A stretch of 13,843 bases of DNA from Deltaproteobacteria bacterium. GTDB lineage: Bacteria > Desulfobacterota > Desulfobacteria > Desulfobacterales > SURF-7. The stretch spans positions 1 through 13,843 of the forward strand of contig JAFDJC010000056.1 of NCBI GenBank assembly GCA_019307665.1, in the 5' to 3' direction. A program made the position numbers and the translations under genes. The notes beneath the pieces are model-generated. The model saw only the letters and a list, made by a program, of their open reading frames with translations, did no database searches and had not been told where the DNA came from. Of this stretch, positions 1 through 9,900 are shown piece by piece (position 1 is the stretch's first letter; every line of letters starts with the position of its first letter).

Positions 1-3000
1 AATGGCCCATCTTGATTTGAGTTCCCGGTCTATTGCAAGCGCCTTATCAAACGCTTCCAGGGCTTTCTGATATTTTCCTGTCTCCCTGAAAACAAGACCC
101 ATGTTATTATATGTCGTCGCCACTTCATCTCTGCGGGTTTTATTTTCCCCTGCGACAATCAGTGCCCTGTCAAATTCACGCATCGCCTTCCGGTTATTTC
201 CGAGAGTCCACCAGATTAAACCGGATGTGTTTAAAGAAAGAACCTCCACCCCCGGCATGTTGTTTTCTTTTGCCATTGTCAGAGCCTTTCTTTGCATCCT
301 GAATGCTTTTTCATAAGCAGCGCCAAACCACGCGCTGTTGGCCTGTTCAATAACAATCTCAGCCATGAGTCTTATGTTGTCGGATGCTTTTTTGGCCTGT
401 TCTTCCGCTTCCTTGTAGGACTTGTCTGCTTTGCCGAAATCCCCCATGAGCCTGTAACATCTTCCGATATTGAGAAGAGACTCTGCCGTTCTTTCAACAT
501 CATTCATCTCATTGTACAGCGCCAGGGCTTTTTGATAGTACTTTATCGCAACAGGATACCGGCTCAGACGCAAGTCGTATATTCTTCCCATATTTCTATA
601 CTGGGCTGCGGTCATACCTGATTTGTTCTGCTTGATGCCTGAAGATGCCACATAGCTGAAGGATTCAAGGGCCCGTTCATATTCTGCAGCATTTTCCAGA
701 ACTGTCCCCAAGCTTACCATTGCATCAACTTTTTCCGAATCCGCCTCAAGATTTTCGAAAATCTCTACAGCCTCATCCATTAAGGGAAGAGCTTTCCCGT
801 AGTCTTCGATTTTCGCATAGATAAGGCCCTGATAAAGCAATGCCTCTGCATGCTTTACGGTATCAGGGCTGCTGTGTTCTAGTGTCTCTGAAAGCATTTC
901 CGCAAATCCGGCTGCTTTCTTAATATCCCCTGCCCTGTATGCACTCTCACGGGCATATCGATATAAAGACGACATGTATTTATTATAAAGGTCATTTTTA
1001 GAGGCGATCTTTACGGCATCTTCAAAATATCCAAGCGCCCTTAAAAACGATCCGGCATCAAAAGACGATTTTCCTTTTTTAACATATTTTGCAAAACGCT
1101 TTGATGCAAAAGCCTTTGCTTCCTCGGGCTTCATTCCCTTATACCCTAACAGTATCCATTCTTTTACATTTCCGGTGGTCATGCCTGAATGTATTTTGGC
1201 ATCAAGGGCTGATGTTTTCTTATATTCATTCACAAAAGCACCAATGAATTCCGTACCCCTTTTTCCTGAAAGAGAGACAAGAATGGAAGGACATCCGTAT
1301 ATGGCGGACAGGTGCCCTAACACATAAATATCATCAGGTTCAACATTTGCGAGGAGCGCAAGTGACAAGCCGGGTTTATTTAATAAATATCTTTCAAGCC
1401 TCTGCCGTCCGGAATCGTTAATATCATCAGAATCGTTAATATCGACTGCAGGGTAACTATATGGCCGTCTACCGGCTCGAACCGGAATAGAACCGGCTAT
1501 AAGCACCCTCTCGGACACTATTAGCGTATTGATATTATCTTCAGGCTTAAGAATTAGGGAATAGCCTTCAGGCAAATTGGTAGCCTGCGGTAAAGACAAC
1601 AAGTTTTCCTTAAAGGGTCTACGATTCATAATTGATCGAACAAGGTGCGCCGAATTTAATGCACATGGTACCCTATAAGAAAATGCCGACGTATCTTCAC
1701 AGACAATATATGGAGCGCCAACACCGTCAAAATCGATGTCGTTCAGCGCCTCATGATAAGATGCATGCCTTGTAAAATTAATCCCTTCCATATCCACAAT
1801 AAACCTGCATATCGGCTTTTCAATGTTGCCGAACATCGGAGATGCAATATGAAAAAGCCTGACAAGCATTCCGTCTTCGGAAAGCGTGTCCATGACATCC
1901 ATGTCCTCGAACGGCTCAGGACCTAATAATGTTACAATATCAGCCGGGATATTATCCGGCCTTGAAAAATACACCTCTTCCCTTTTCTCTCTATACAGCT
2001 GTACCAGCCGATTGTATTCACTTAAAAGGCGGCCGGCGGCTTCTTTGCTCCCAGCAGCCTCAACATCTTCGGCAACCGCTTCGGCATGACAAGCAATACC
2101 AAGCAGGATAATTATTTTTTCCTGCATGTCTTTATCAGATATCATGCTGATCACTTCCGGCAGTTTCTCCAGATTGTCTCCTGTTTTCAGCCTGACCAGT
2201 TTCTCCTCGTCGTTAATGCGCTCCTTAAAATAGTCCTTTTCACTCCCCTTGGCGCTTTTGAGCCGAATTTTAAGATCGCTAATTGCCACCAGTCTAGGAT
2301 ACAAATCCATATAGAAATCCGGATCTTTTTCACAAGAACTTCTAAAAATAAAAGCTGTCCTGTTAAATCTTTCCAATTCGGATAGCTTCTCCATCATATT
2401 AAAAGCGTCTTCAATATTCCCCTGGTCCGATAGCTCAATTATTTTCCCGCCGAATGTTCCGGTAATCTCGTAGGGCTCGCAGCCTGCTCTTGTAATCATC
2501 ACGTTTTCAAGCTTCAAAAGGGCTTCATCATATCGTCCCAACCCAGCAAGTGCCCGCCACTCAAGATCAGGAAGGAATCCCTTTTGGATAACTTCAAGGG
2601 TAGACTCATAATATTGTTTGGCTCGATCGCCTTCACCGAGTTGGCGAGATACATCAGCCATATTCAAATGAAATGTTGCCTCCAGCTCAACCTTCTTTCT
2701 TTTACTGTAGTTTCCAACGCTTTTAAGCGCTTCAATACCTGTTATAAAATGGCAAATTGCCTTTCGGTATTGTTCTATCTGTTTTACTGCCTCAGCAGGC
2801 TTGCCGCTATTACCTTGACCCATGCTCATCCAGAAAACGCCCATGGTATTGTGATATATCGCCTCAACAGATCCCTCTGATGCGAAATCAGAAACTCTGA
2901 GAAGGTTTGACACTTTTTTGTCCAGACCTGAAAGCAACCGAAGGCTGTCATGGAAATCCCTGCCCCCGGTTTCTTGATCAGATATTTGACCGGATACAGG

Positions 3001-6000
3001 AACAACAGTTTTACGGTCATCAGCTCGGGCAAGTGCATGTGCCATGTTTGCCACATTGAGAGCAGTGCTCACGCTGTTTTTCATCCTCAGGCAAAGCTCT
3101 GCAGAACGTCTGAAATGTTCGAAAGCCTTATGATAATCCTTCCCGGAGTTTGCAATGAGTCCTGCCCTGTGGAACAGCAACGATACACCGAATAAATCAC
3201 TGTCGGATATTTTCATTCCTTGTTTGTAAACTGTGAGCTGTTTTTCTATAGCCGCCTCAGCAGGAGCCGGCCTTCCGAGTTCAAGGTTTATTCGTGAAAT
3301 GAACGCCTCTGCCAACCGCTTTTCCTGCTCAACCGAAAAACCACGTCCCGCAGCTGTTGAACCGGTTTTATCGATTGAGATCTGAAGGTCTAAACTGATC
3401 AAACCTTCTTCTGCTTTTTTCTTCTTACCGGCGACACCGTATTTCTCAACAAGTTCTGAGGCTTTAATAAAGTTTTCTTCAGCCACACCCAGAAGCTGTT
3501 CTTTTTCTTTTCCAAAAAGCGTTTCCGACTGCCGGTACTGATTATAAGCGATGGATCGCCTGTTTACGGCAAGATTTTCCTTAAGGTCCAGTTTTTTATT
3601 TGACTCAAATACCTTTTCAAATGTCTTGACCGCTGCTTCCCAGTTCCTGTCCTCCTGAAATGCAAGGCCCAGCCGGTCCAGTACTTCGGCCTTCATACTA
3701 TCCAGGTGCCCGGAATATTCAAAATCATCCGAAGCGCCAGGCGGGTCAGTCACATCTTTTATCAGGACAAGGGCTTTTGAAAATGAATCGATGCTCTCCT
3801 TGTTTTCATCTACCTGAAATGCTGCCATTCCAAACCTTCGATAAAAAAGGATCTCCCTGTCCTTATGGTCGAAAGGTTTGCCGGTTTCCTGAAAGTCTTT
3901 GTAAATAGAAAATGCTTTATGGAAATGTCCTAATGAAAAATATGTGTTGCCCAGGTTAAGAAGAAGGTTTGCAGTATTATCGGGATTAAGTTCCGGACTA
4001 TTCAGAAAATATGCCTTCTTATAACTTTCAAGCGCATTTTCAAGATTTCCTTTTTGGTTATAAACATTTTCCAATACTTCAAAAACATAGCCGAGTGTCT
4101 GGTGAAAATATTCAATCTGTCCATTCATACTCACAGAACGAATCAGCAATTTTCGAGCCTCCTCAACAGACTCCTTTGTGTCAAGATATGTAAGACACAG
4201 ACCAACGCAATAGACAGCCACCGGATCATCCGGATCTTTTTGGAGACGCTGCCTGTAATTTTTCAAAGTCTTTTCCATAAGATTGAGCGAAGCCGCACAC
4301 TTGATGTACCCCCTGTGAGCTTCAACGATCGAGGCATCATAGTCGATCAGTTCGCTGAATCTATTCTGAGCGGTATATACTTCCCCTAACCTATACAGGT
4401 ATTCCCCTGCAGCAACCGATTTTCTTATATACCCCTGTCTTGCAAGTCTTTGGATTTTATCTTCGGCCGGGCGAAAGCTGATCTCCTTCTCATAAAGTTT
4501 TAGTGCTTCTCTAAATCTCTCTTCCCTGAACAAAATCTCTGCAAGCGAAAAACGGGCGGCAGTAGTCTGTGTTTCTGAAGCCGGAAACTCGTCGAGTACG
4601 CGTCGATAAACATCCTTTGCCGGAGACCATCTGTCTTCAGCAAAGTAGAGGTCCCCAGCCCTGTTAAGTGCTCCCATGGCAAGAAGAGGAGCCTTATCCT
4701 GGTTTTCCTCTGCTATTCTTATCAGCCGGTCAATTTTTCTATTAAAGCTTTCATGTCCCATACCTGAAATGGCTTTATTCAATATACTGCCGACAGCTAT
4801 TTCAGCCGGTCCGCTCTGATCAGGATAATTATGAACGATAGACATATAAAGAGGGTAAACCTGATCAACACTGCCGATATTATCGTATATTCCTGCCTTC
4901 AGAATCATTGCTTCTGCAACTTCAGCCCTACCTGCAGCTTGGGATTTTTCTATTTTATCGAGAATTTTTATCGCTTCAAGCAATCTCTCTGCGCTCCCTG
5001 CCTTTTGAAGCAGCTTTGATGATTCAATGCCTGCCCTTGCTGAAAGGATTTGATATTCATGACCTGAGAACGTATTAAGCTCTTCTATGGCTTTGGTAAC
5101 AATCTCCTCCCTTGCTCCACTGTCTGCTGTTTCTCCCATCATTATTTCTGTTTCAATCGCTATCTTTTCAATGCCGGACAAAGAGTAATAAGGCTCCGAG
5201 TCCTTGTAATCGAGCCTTACATCATTAAAAACCCTGACAGCGGCGTCGGCCATCTTCTCTTTTCGATACATCTTTCCAATCCAATATTTCGCACACGCTG
5301 CCCTATCTGGTTTTGCATCCGGTTTTACATCCGGTTCTCTGGGGAAATTTCCCGGCACAGCGTAATACAGCAGTATCTTTAAATATGGATTAGGTATATA
5401 CCTTTCCATAACTTCTGCAAATTCCAGTTGTTTGTCGGCATTTTCCTGTCCTGGAATCATTCCCTCTTCAGGTAATGACCAACTGTTTGGAATGCCCGAT
5501 AATCTATTCGAAATATAAAAAAGTCTTCCATCTGCAGTAATGAGATTTGTAATGTGTTCGTTTTCAGGTGTTACAGGGTAAACCTTCAAGTTTTCATCTT
5601 CCACACTGATTTTGTATGCACTTGCTGTATCTTTTTCGGATATCGAACCATCACGGTCTGTGTCCATTGATACTCGCGAGAAAAAAATTGTCTTGCCGTC
5701 ACTTGACCATGACGGGGAAAAATCAACAAACGGTCCTTCTGTGAGCTCACGAACGATTTTTTGCTTGATGTCAAACAAAAATATATCCCCTGAAGGGTTT
5801 TTATTATAACTTACAAAACAAATTTTTCGCCCATCCGGGGAAACCGAAGGGAAGGAGCCGTCACAGTTTGTTTCAAGAACAAAAACTTTTTCGGACTTGT
5901 TGTTCAGATTAAGACTTACAATCCGGTTAAATATATTTCCAGGACGTTTCTGGTGAAAATAGATAATATCGCCGTCAGGCGCAAAACATGCGCCGCCATC

Positions 6001-6411
6001 TTCAGTGCTTCTATCTGTGAGTCGAAAAGGACCGGCGCCTTTGTTGTTAAGATCGAGGAAAAAGATGTCGCCTTTTACATCATAGCCGGTTCCTGTATAA
6101 ACAATAAACCTGTTGTCAGGAGAAAAAGCCGGATCGGTTTCTGCAGAAGGATCAGATGTCAGCCTTTCAGGTAATATTACCTGCCTCGGATCTGCAGATA
6201 ATTTCCACAGATCTGTAAAACCTTTTCGGTCAGATGCTATGACCATGTAATTTCCGTTCTGCGAAACCGTCATCGACTGAACCGGACTCGTCTCGGATGT
6301 TATCTGCACCGGCAATGTAATATCCTTAATGCCGCGCTGAAAAGATATTGCGTAACAAGGCAATATAAGGAAGATGATGAAAATGATGACCGCTATTCTT
6401 TTACTATCCAT
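1..6411 (-). CDS. Giant exported TolB-propeller / TPR / CHAT-like protein, C-terminus beyond window
   Basis: The reading frame from ATG at 6411 stays open to base 1, giving 2137 residues with no stop. GGAG at 6422-6419 lies 7 bases before the ATG. Residues 1-21 form a Sec signal peptide (basic start, Ile/Phe/Leu core, Cys-Tyr-Ala end), so the protein is probably periplasmic. Residues about 35-280 carry PD40/TolB-like blades with repeated SPDG/SPDN turns and an EF-hand-type loop at 250-261 (DTDRDGSISEKD). Residues about 360-1450 are helical TPR-type repeats. Residues about 1500-1745 resemble a CHAT (caspase-like) fold, but the usual Ser-Ala-Cys is Leu-Ala-Asn (Asn1689) and the His-Gly strand reads IAGS near 1638-1641, so it looks catalytically dead. 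TPRs resume from about 1755 to the edge. The start overlaps the lipoprotein gene by 19 bases, implying coupled translation. The role is unknown; a scaffold is inferred. The ORF is certain, the propeller and TPRs strong, the CHAT assignment moderate. Confidence 0.88.
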   Translation of the reverse strand, partial: MDSKRIAVIIFIIFLILPCYAISFQRGIKDITLPVQITSETSPVQSMTVSQNGNYMVIASDRKGFTDLWKLSADPRQVILPERLTSDPSAETDPAFSPDNRFIVYTGTGYDVKGDIFFLDLNNKGAGPFRLTDRSTEDGGACFAPDGDIIYFHQKRPGNIFNRIVSLNLNNKSEKVFVLETNCDGSFPSVSPDGRKICFVSYNKNPSGDIFLFDIKQKIVRELTEGPFVDFSPSWSSDGKTIFFSRVSMDTDRDGSISEKDTASAYKISVEDENLKVYPVTPENEHITNLITADGRLFYISNRLSGIPNSWSLPEEGMIPGQENADKQLEFAEVMERYIPNPYLKILLYYAVPGNFPREPDVKPDAKPDRAACAKYWIGKMYRKEKMADAAVRVFNDVRLDYKDSEPYYSLSGIEKIAIETEIMMGETADSGAREEIVTKAIEELNTFSGHEYQILSARAGIESSKLLQKAGSAERLLEAIKILDKIEKSQAAGRAEVAEAMILKAGIYDNIGSVDQVYPLYMSIVHNYPDQSGPAEIAVGSILNKAISGMGHESFNRKIDRLIRIAEENQDKAPLLAMGALNRAGDLYFAEDRWSPAKDVYRRVLDEFPASETQTTAARFSLAEILFREERFREALKLYEKEISFRPAEDKIQRLARQGYIRKSVAAGEYLYRLGEVYTAQNRFSELIDYDASIVEAHRGYIKCAASLNLMEKTLKNYRQRLQKDPDDPVAVYCVGLCLTYLDTKESVEEARKLLIRSVSMNGQIEYFHQTLGYVFEVLENVYNQKGNLENALESYKKAYFLNSPELNPDNTANLLLNLGNTYFSLGHFHKAFSIYKDFQETGKPFDHKDREILFYRRFGMAAFQVDENKESIDSFSKALVLIKDVTDPPGASDDFEYSGHLDSMKAEVLDRLGLAFQEDRNWEAAVKTFEKVFESNKKLDLKENLAVNRRSIAYNQYRQSETLFGKEKEQLLGVAEENFIKASELVEKYGVAGKKKKAEEGLISLDLQISIDKTGSTAAGRGFSVEQEKRLAEAFISRINLELGRPAPAEAAIEKQLTVYKQGMKISDSDLFGVSLLFHRAGLIANSGKDYHKAFEHFRRSAELCLRMKNSVSTALNVANMAHALARADDRKTVVPVSGQISDQETGGRDFHDSLRLLSGLDKKVSNLLRVSDFASEGSVEAIYHNTMGVFWMSMGQGNSGKPAEAVKQIEQYRKAICHFITGIEALKSVGNYSKRKKVELEATFHLNMADVSRQLGEGDRAKQYYESTLEVIQKGFLPDLEWRALAGLGRYDEALLKLENVMITRAGCEPYEITGTFGGKIIELSDQGNIEDAFNMMEKLSELERFNRTAFIFRSSCEKDPDFYMDLYPRLVAISDLKIRLKSAKGSEKDYFKERINDEEKLVRLKTGDNLEKLPEVISMISDKDMQEKIIILLGIACHAEAVAEDVEAAGSKEAAGRLLSEYNRLVQLYREKREEVYFSRPDNIPADIVTLLGPEPFEDMDVMDTLSEDGMLVRLFHIASPMFGNIEKPICRFIVDMEGINFTRHASYHEALNDIDFDGVGAPYIVCEDTSAFSYRVPCALNSAHLVRSIMNRRPFKENLLSLPQATNLPEGYSLILKPEDNINTLIVSERVLIAGSIPVRAGRRPYSYPAVDINDSDDINDSGRQRLERYLLNKPGLSLALLANVEPDDIYVLGHLSAIYGCPSILVSLSGKRGTEFIGAFVNEYKKTSALDAKIHSGMTTGNVKEWILLGYKGMKPEEAKAFASKRFAKYVKKGKSSFDAGSFLRALGYFEDAVKIASKNDLYNKYMSSLYRYARESAYRAGDIKKAAGFAEMLSETLEHSSPDTVKHAEALLYQGLIYAKIEDYGKALPLMDEAVEIFENLEADSEKVDAMVSLGTVLENAAEYERALESFSYVASSGIKQNKSGMTAAQYRNMGRIYDLRLSRYPVAIKYYQKALALYNEMNDVERTAESLLNIGRCYRLMGDFGKADKSYKEAEEQAKKASDNIRLMAEIVIEQANSAWFGAAYEKAFRMQRKALTMAKENNMPGVEVLSLNTSGLIWWTLGNNRKAMREFDRALIVAGENKTRRDEVATTYNNMGLVFRETGKYQKALEAFDKALAIDRELKSRWAI
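1412..1447. repeat. In-frame 18-base tandem duplication in the CHAT-like domain
   Basis: The block gaatcgttaatatcatca starting at 1412 is repeated at 1430, with 14 identical leading bases. On the minus strand it encodes two consecutive Asp-Ile-Asn-Asp-Ser units. It falls between the degenerate His-equivalent and Cys-equivalent strands of the CHAT-like domain, probably in a surface loop, and is likely a slippage product. Confidence 0.7.
5306..5341. repeat. 12-base imperfect tandem repeat encoding a Lys-Pro-Asp linker
   Basis: Three imperfect 12-base units (tctggttttgca, tccggttttaca, tccggttctctg) encode EPDVKPDAKPD on the minus strand. The segment lies between the N-terminal propeller and the first TPR helices of the giant protein, so it is probably a flexible interdomain linker that varies by slippage. 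Confidence 0.6.
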
Positions 6412-6986
6412 GACCCGTCTCCGGTTTCTATTCTGTCTCCGGGTAGTGCTTTCTCAGCGTTCATGCCTGCGAATATTTCTCTTATCTTCGACATGTCCTC
6501 GTCTGAAAGCGTCTCGTTCATATCGATTACACGCTGCATAATCGTTTCCCTGGCCCTGTTGGTATGGGACACAATGGAAACAAGTTCTTCTTTTTTTATT
6601 CCTTCAGCAAAGTCCTTCAACTCTTCAGGGATTGATTTCTTTTCCATCCCCAAAACCTCTGTCAGTCCCTCCCTGTTTTCCCCTACCCATCCAAGATCTT
6701 TAAACCTCCTTAAGTCATCTGAATGAAAATCAAGTATCTGCATGGCTTCAACAGCATCCCTGCGGCCCCTGCTCTTCTTGGGCGGAGTTTTTATTTGACC
6801 TTTTTCGTCAACACCGCGAACTGAAGCTGCCAGAAGCATCTCCCTGTCCAGAGCGTTATATGTTCCAAGAATCTGATTTTCTAGTGCGGTCCGCTCACTC
6901 ATTACTTCAACATTCACACTGGCGAGTGTACATCCCTGAAGTATAATCGGAATAATAATAATCACTGCAAGCAATATTCTTTTCAT
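6393..6986 (-). CDS. DUF1318/YdbL-like outer-membrane lipoprotein
   Basis: The product is 197 residues from ATG at 6986. A longer frame opens at TTG 7007, but that codon overlaps the preceding stop, while GAGGG at 6998-6994 sits 7 bases before the ATG, so I choose the ATG. Residues 1-19 are a lipoprotein signal (MKRILL, Ile-rich core, then Leu-Gln-Gly-Cys with the lipidated Cys19). The next residue is Thr rather than Asp, which predicts outer-membrane sorting by the E. coli rule. The mature protein continues with VNVEV and ERTALENQ, a central helical region, and a C-terminus with Asn-Arg-Ala-Arg, PGDRIETGDGSW and a final Lys-Glu. This pattern recalls DUF1318 (YdbL) proteins, recognised from memory. 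In enterobacteria YdbL is encoded with the AsmA-like YdbH and the lipoprotein YnbE. Here the AsmA-like gene ends 13 bases upstream and the giant TPR gene starts within this gene, so the three probably act together. Confidence 0.8.
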   Translation of the reverse strand: MKRILLAVIIIIPIILQGCTLASVNVEVMSERTALENQILGTYNALDREMLLAASVRGVDEKGQIKTPPKKSRGRRDAVEAMQILDFHSDDLRRFKDLGWVGENREGLTEVLGMEKKSIPEELKDFAEGIKKEELVSIVSHTNRARETIMQRVIDMNETLSDEDMSKIREIFAGMNAEKALPGDRIETGDGSWIVKE

Positions 6987-6999
6987 GGCCTTACCCTCT

Positions 7000-9900
7000 T
7001 TATTCAATCCTATTGACTTTTAGTTCCCCATCTTCGGTCTCAATCATATTTGACGATGCTATTTCAAGCATCTTTACAACGGGCTTCAGACCTACAAGAT
7101 ACCCGCCATACTTATCGGTGCCGGGCAGATTGGTAATATTCAACCTTTCCAGCCTGGGAATTTCTACATCAACGCCTTCGATTGTCAGCTCTCCTCTCAT
7201 TGACAAACTTCCATCCTTGATTTTAAGTTCCATCCATTTGGGAGAGCCTTTCTTTAAAAGCCTTCTCTGTGACACAATCGCTTCGTTACTCTCATATGGA
7301 TCTACTGCGTAAAGAAGACGCTCAAGAGCACGGGAACCAATATGAGTAAATATTAAATGATTTTCCATTTTTGCAAGAAAAGTATCGATATTATCTGTAA
7401 TCGGTATGTAGAGTTTCAGGTGACCGCTTACTTCGGTATCTTCTGTTTCCGCTCTCTTTTTTTCTTCAGGAAGTATGGTTTCAAAATCTATTCCCGTGAA
7501 ATTGATAATTACTTTCAGAAAAAACTTTTCCTCTGCCTCACAGATTTTTATTGCTCCTGAAACAGTCCCTCCAAATATATCATTCTGGAACCGTTCAATT
7601 CCGGGCAAACCATTTTCAAGGATAACATCAGCCTTAAACATCCCTACATTAATCGGTACAGGTCCTTTTTTGATATGCGCAGAAGAAAAACCGACTGTCC
7701 GTTCAGGGTTAAAACGATTTTTATCTGCAGCATAGTGCCATTGGCTTTTTCCTGCTGACGCTACTGTTTTCGGCATAATTTCAAAAGCGTTTTCCATAAC
7801 CCTTGTAGAAAGAGGCCGCATTCCTGAAGCCGGCCGGCCACTATCTTTTTCTTTGGCTGAAACAATCTTAAATCTTTTCTCTATATTCAATCTGCCGTAA
7901 AAATCGTTAACCGCTATGACATCCCCTAATACAACATTGGTTTCAGTCACATTCGCCCAGATCTTTGCATCGACCATCTTCCTGGGCAACAGGCCAAGCC
8001 TGATTCCTGCCTCCATTGCACCGCTGCAATCAAGATCTGTTTTTAACAGTTTTATACCGGACAAATCTTTTATCCGAATCAAGGTATGCAAACTGCCTCC
8101 TGCTTTGGTCAGCCATGCCTGCGGTTTTGTCTGCAGTTTTTCTTCCAGTATTTTATCCGCCCCAAACAAGGTGAAATCAAAAGATTGTTCGATTGCAAAA
8201 GGTTCAAGTATCATCTCCTGTGAAAACCTGATTCTATGAAGTCCCTGATGATCACCCTTCATTGACACATTCACAGCCATGGGCGCTTCCATGCCATAGT
8301 CCGGAACCCACCTGATATCTTTCATAGAGATGTTTCCAATAATCTCACCTGTATTTTCTTTATGATTATACACATAACCGATAAGAGGGGATGCGGATAT
8401 GGCTCCGACAGTTACAGTCTCTCCGCCGGGAAGGTCAACATGGGTCTTCATCTTGTTTATACTGCACTTAATATCCGCATGATCGATAAATGCAAGTGCT
8501 TCTCCCGTGCTGATCCCGGAAACCCCGGCTAACAGTTCCTTTTCATTTGAATCAGGAAGTCTGCCTGAAAACCGCCATGCCAGAAGGATATCACCTGACA
8601 TTTTCACCCTGCCTTTGTACTCGCCGAAAAGTTCTTCAGGTATTTCACCAAGATTTACATAAAGATCGCCCGTGGTTTTCAATTCTGCTTTTGCCGTATC
8701 TTGAATTTCGCCGGTCATTTCGACTTTTAAAAAATCTCCCACCCTTAATAGCATTCTGCAATTTTCAACATCAAGACTGTTCTGATTGTTTGCGTTAAAG
8801 ATATTCTTAAAATCCGCTTCAGCATCCTCAATGGTAAATACCATATCATTAACCGACAGAATCTTTCCTTCATGCTTGAGATCAAAACCGGGTAATTCAA
8901 GTGCCAGCATTTTGAGGCCTATCCGGTTTTTTTCGGCCCCGGCGCCGCCTGCAAATCGTATGCTTCCTATTTTTACATTCGGATTAACCTCCCGGGGCAA
9001 ATTATCATGAAATCCAAAGGGAAAGTCAGGCGGCAGAAACACTTTAAAAAGTTTATAGATTTCTTCCAGATTAAAGTATGCCTGACTGACAGCCGCATCT
9101 GCTTTCAGTTTACCGGATGCCAACCCGGAAACTCTTGCCTGCCATTCTACAATGCTGCTTTTCAGCAACCTGATGTGACCTTTATTAATCTCAAAAACGC
9201 CATTGTCCGCGTCAAAAATTCCCTTGTTGTCAATTGTCAAATCCACAGGTCCGAACTGCTTATTCTTTACAAGTTGTCCTGAAGCATAAATTTTTGAAGC
9301 GTTTATGTTGGTATCAAATAATATTCTCTTCTCCGAATCCATTTTGGCGGCCAGATCGAATTCCAGTCGTCCGTTAATTGTCGAATCCTTAAAACCATCG
9401 GGTAAAAAAGGCTTTGCGGCCGCAATAACTTTTCCCAATGAAACATTGATTTTACTTTTCAGTCCTTCTTTTCCAAGACCCCCGTCCGCTGAAAACTCAA
9501 CTCCGGGTATAGCCCCCTGTACCTCCATCAGCAAGTTTTCCGGTTTTATTTCTTTTGGGACGCTTCCTGTCTTTTTCACTAAAACAGCTATCCTGCAAGG
9601 AAGAGCTTCACGTCTGTCTATCCGAACATCAGCATCAACATTCAGTGTCACAGGGATGTAATAAAGGGACGGCATATCGAAATGGATCGACCCATTATTA
9701 ATGTCAAGTTGCCTTTTACTCCTTCTATCATCAGCAGACAAAGAAATCCGATCAAGGTGAATTTTCGCATTGATATCTAAAGGAACGGAAAAACTGAAAT
9801 CGCCTACTCTCTTTTTTGATAACGGCTGTTGCGTTAACGTTTCTTCGTCTCTTACATCTGGTTTTGCATCTGCTTTTTGGGGAGGAAAAAGTGTTTCAAG

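Noticed and set aside
6352..6360. Lipobox in the giant protein around Leu-Pro-Cys (Cys19)
   Set aside because: Proline immediately before the Cys does not fit signal peptidase II sites, while Cys-Tyr-Ala just after it fits signal peptidase I.
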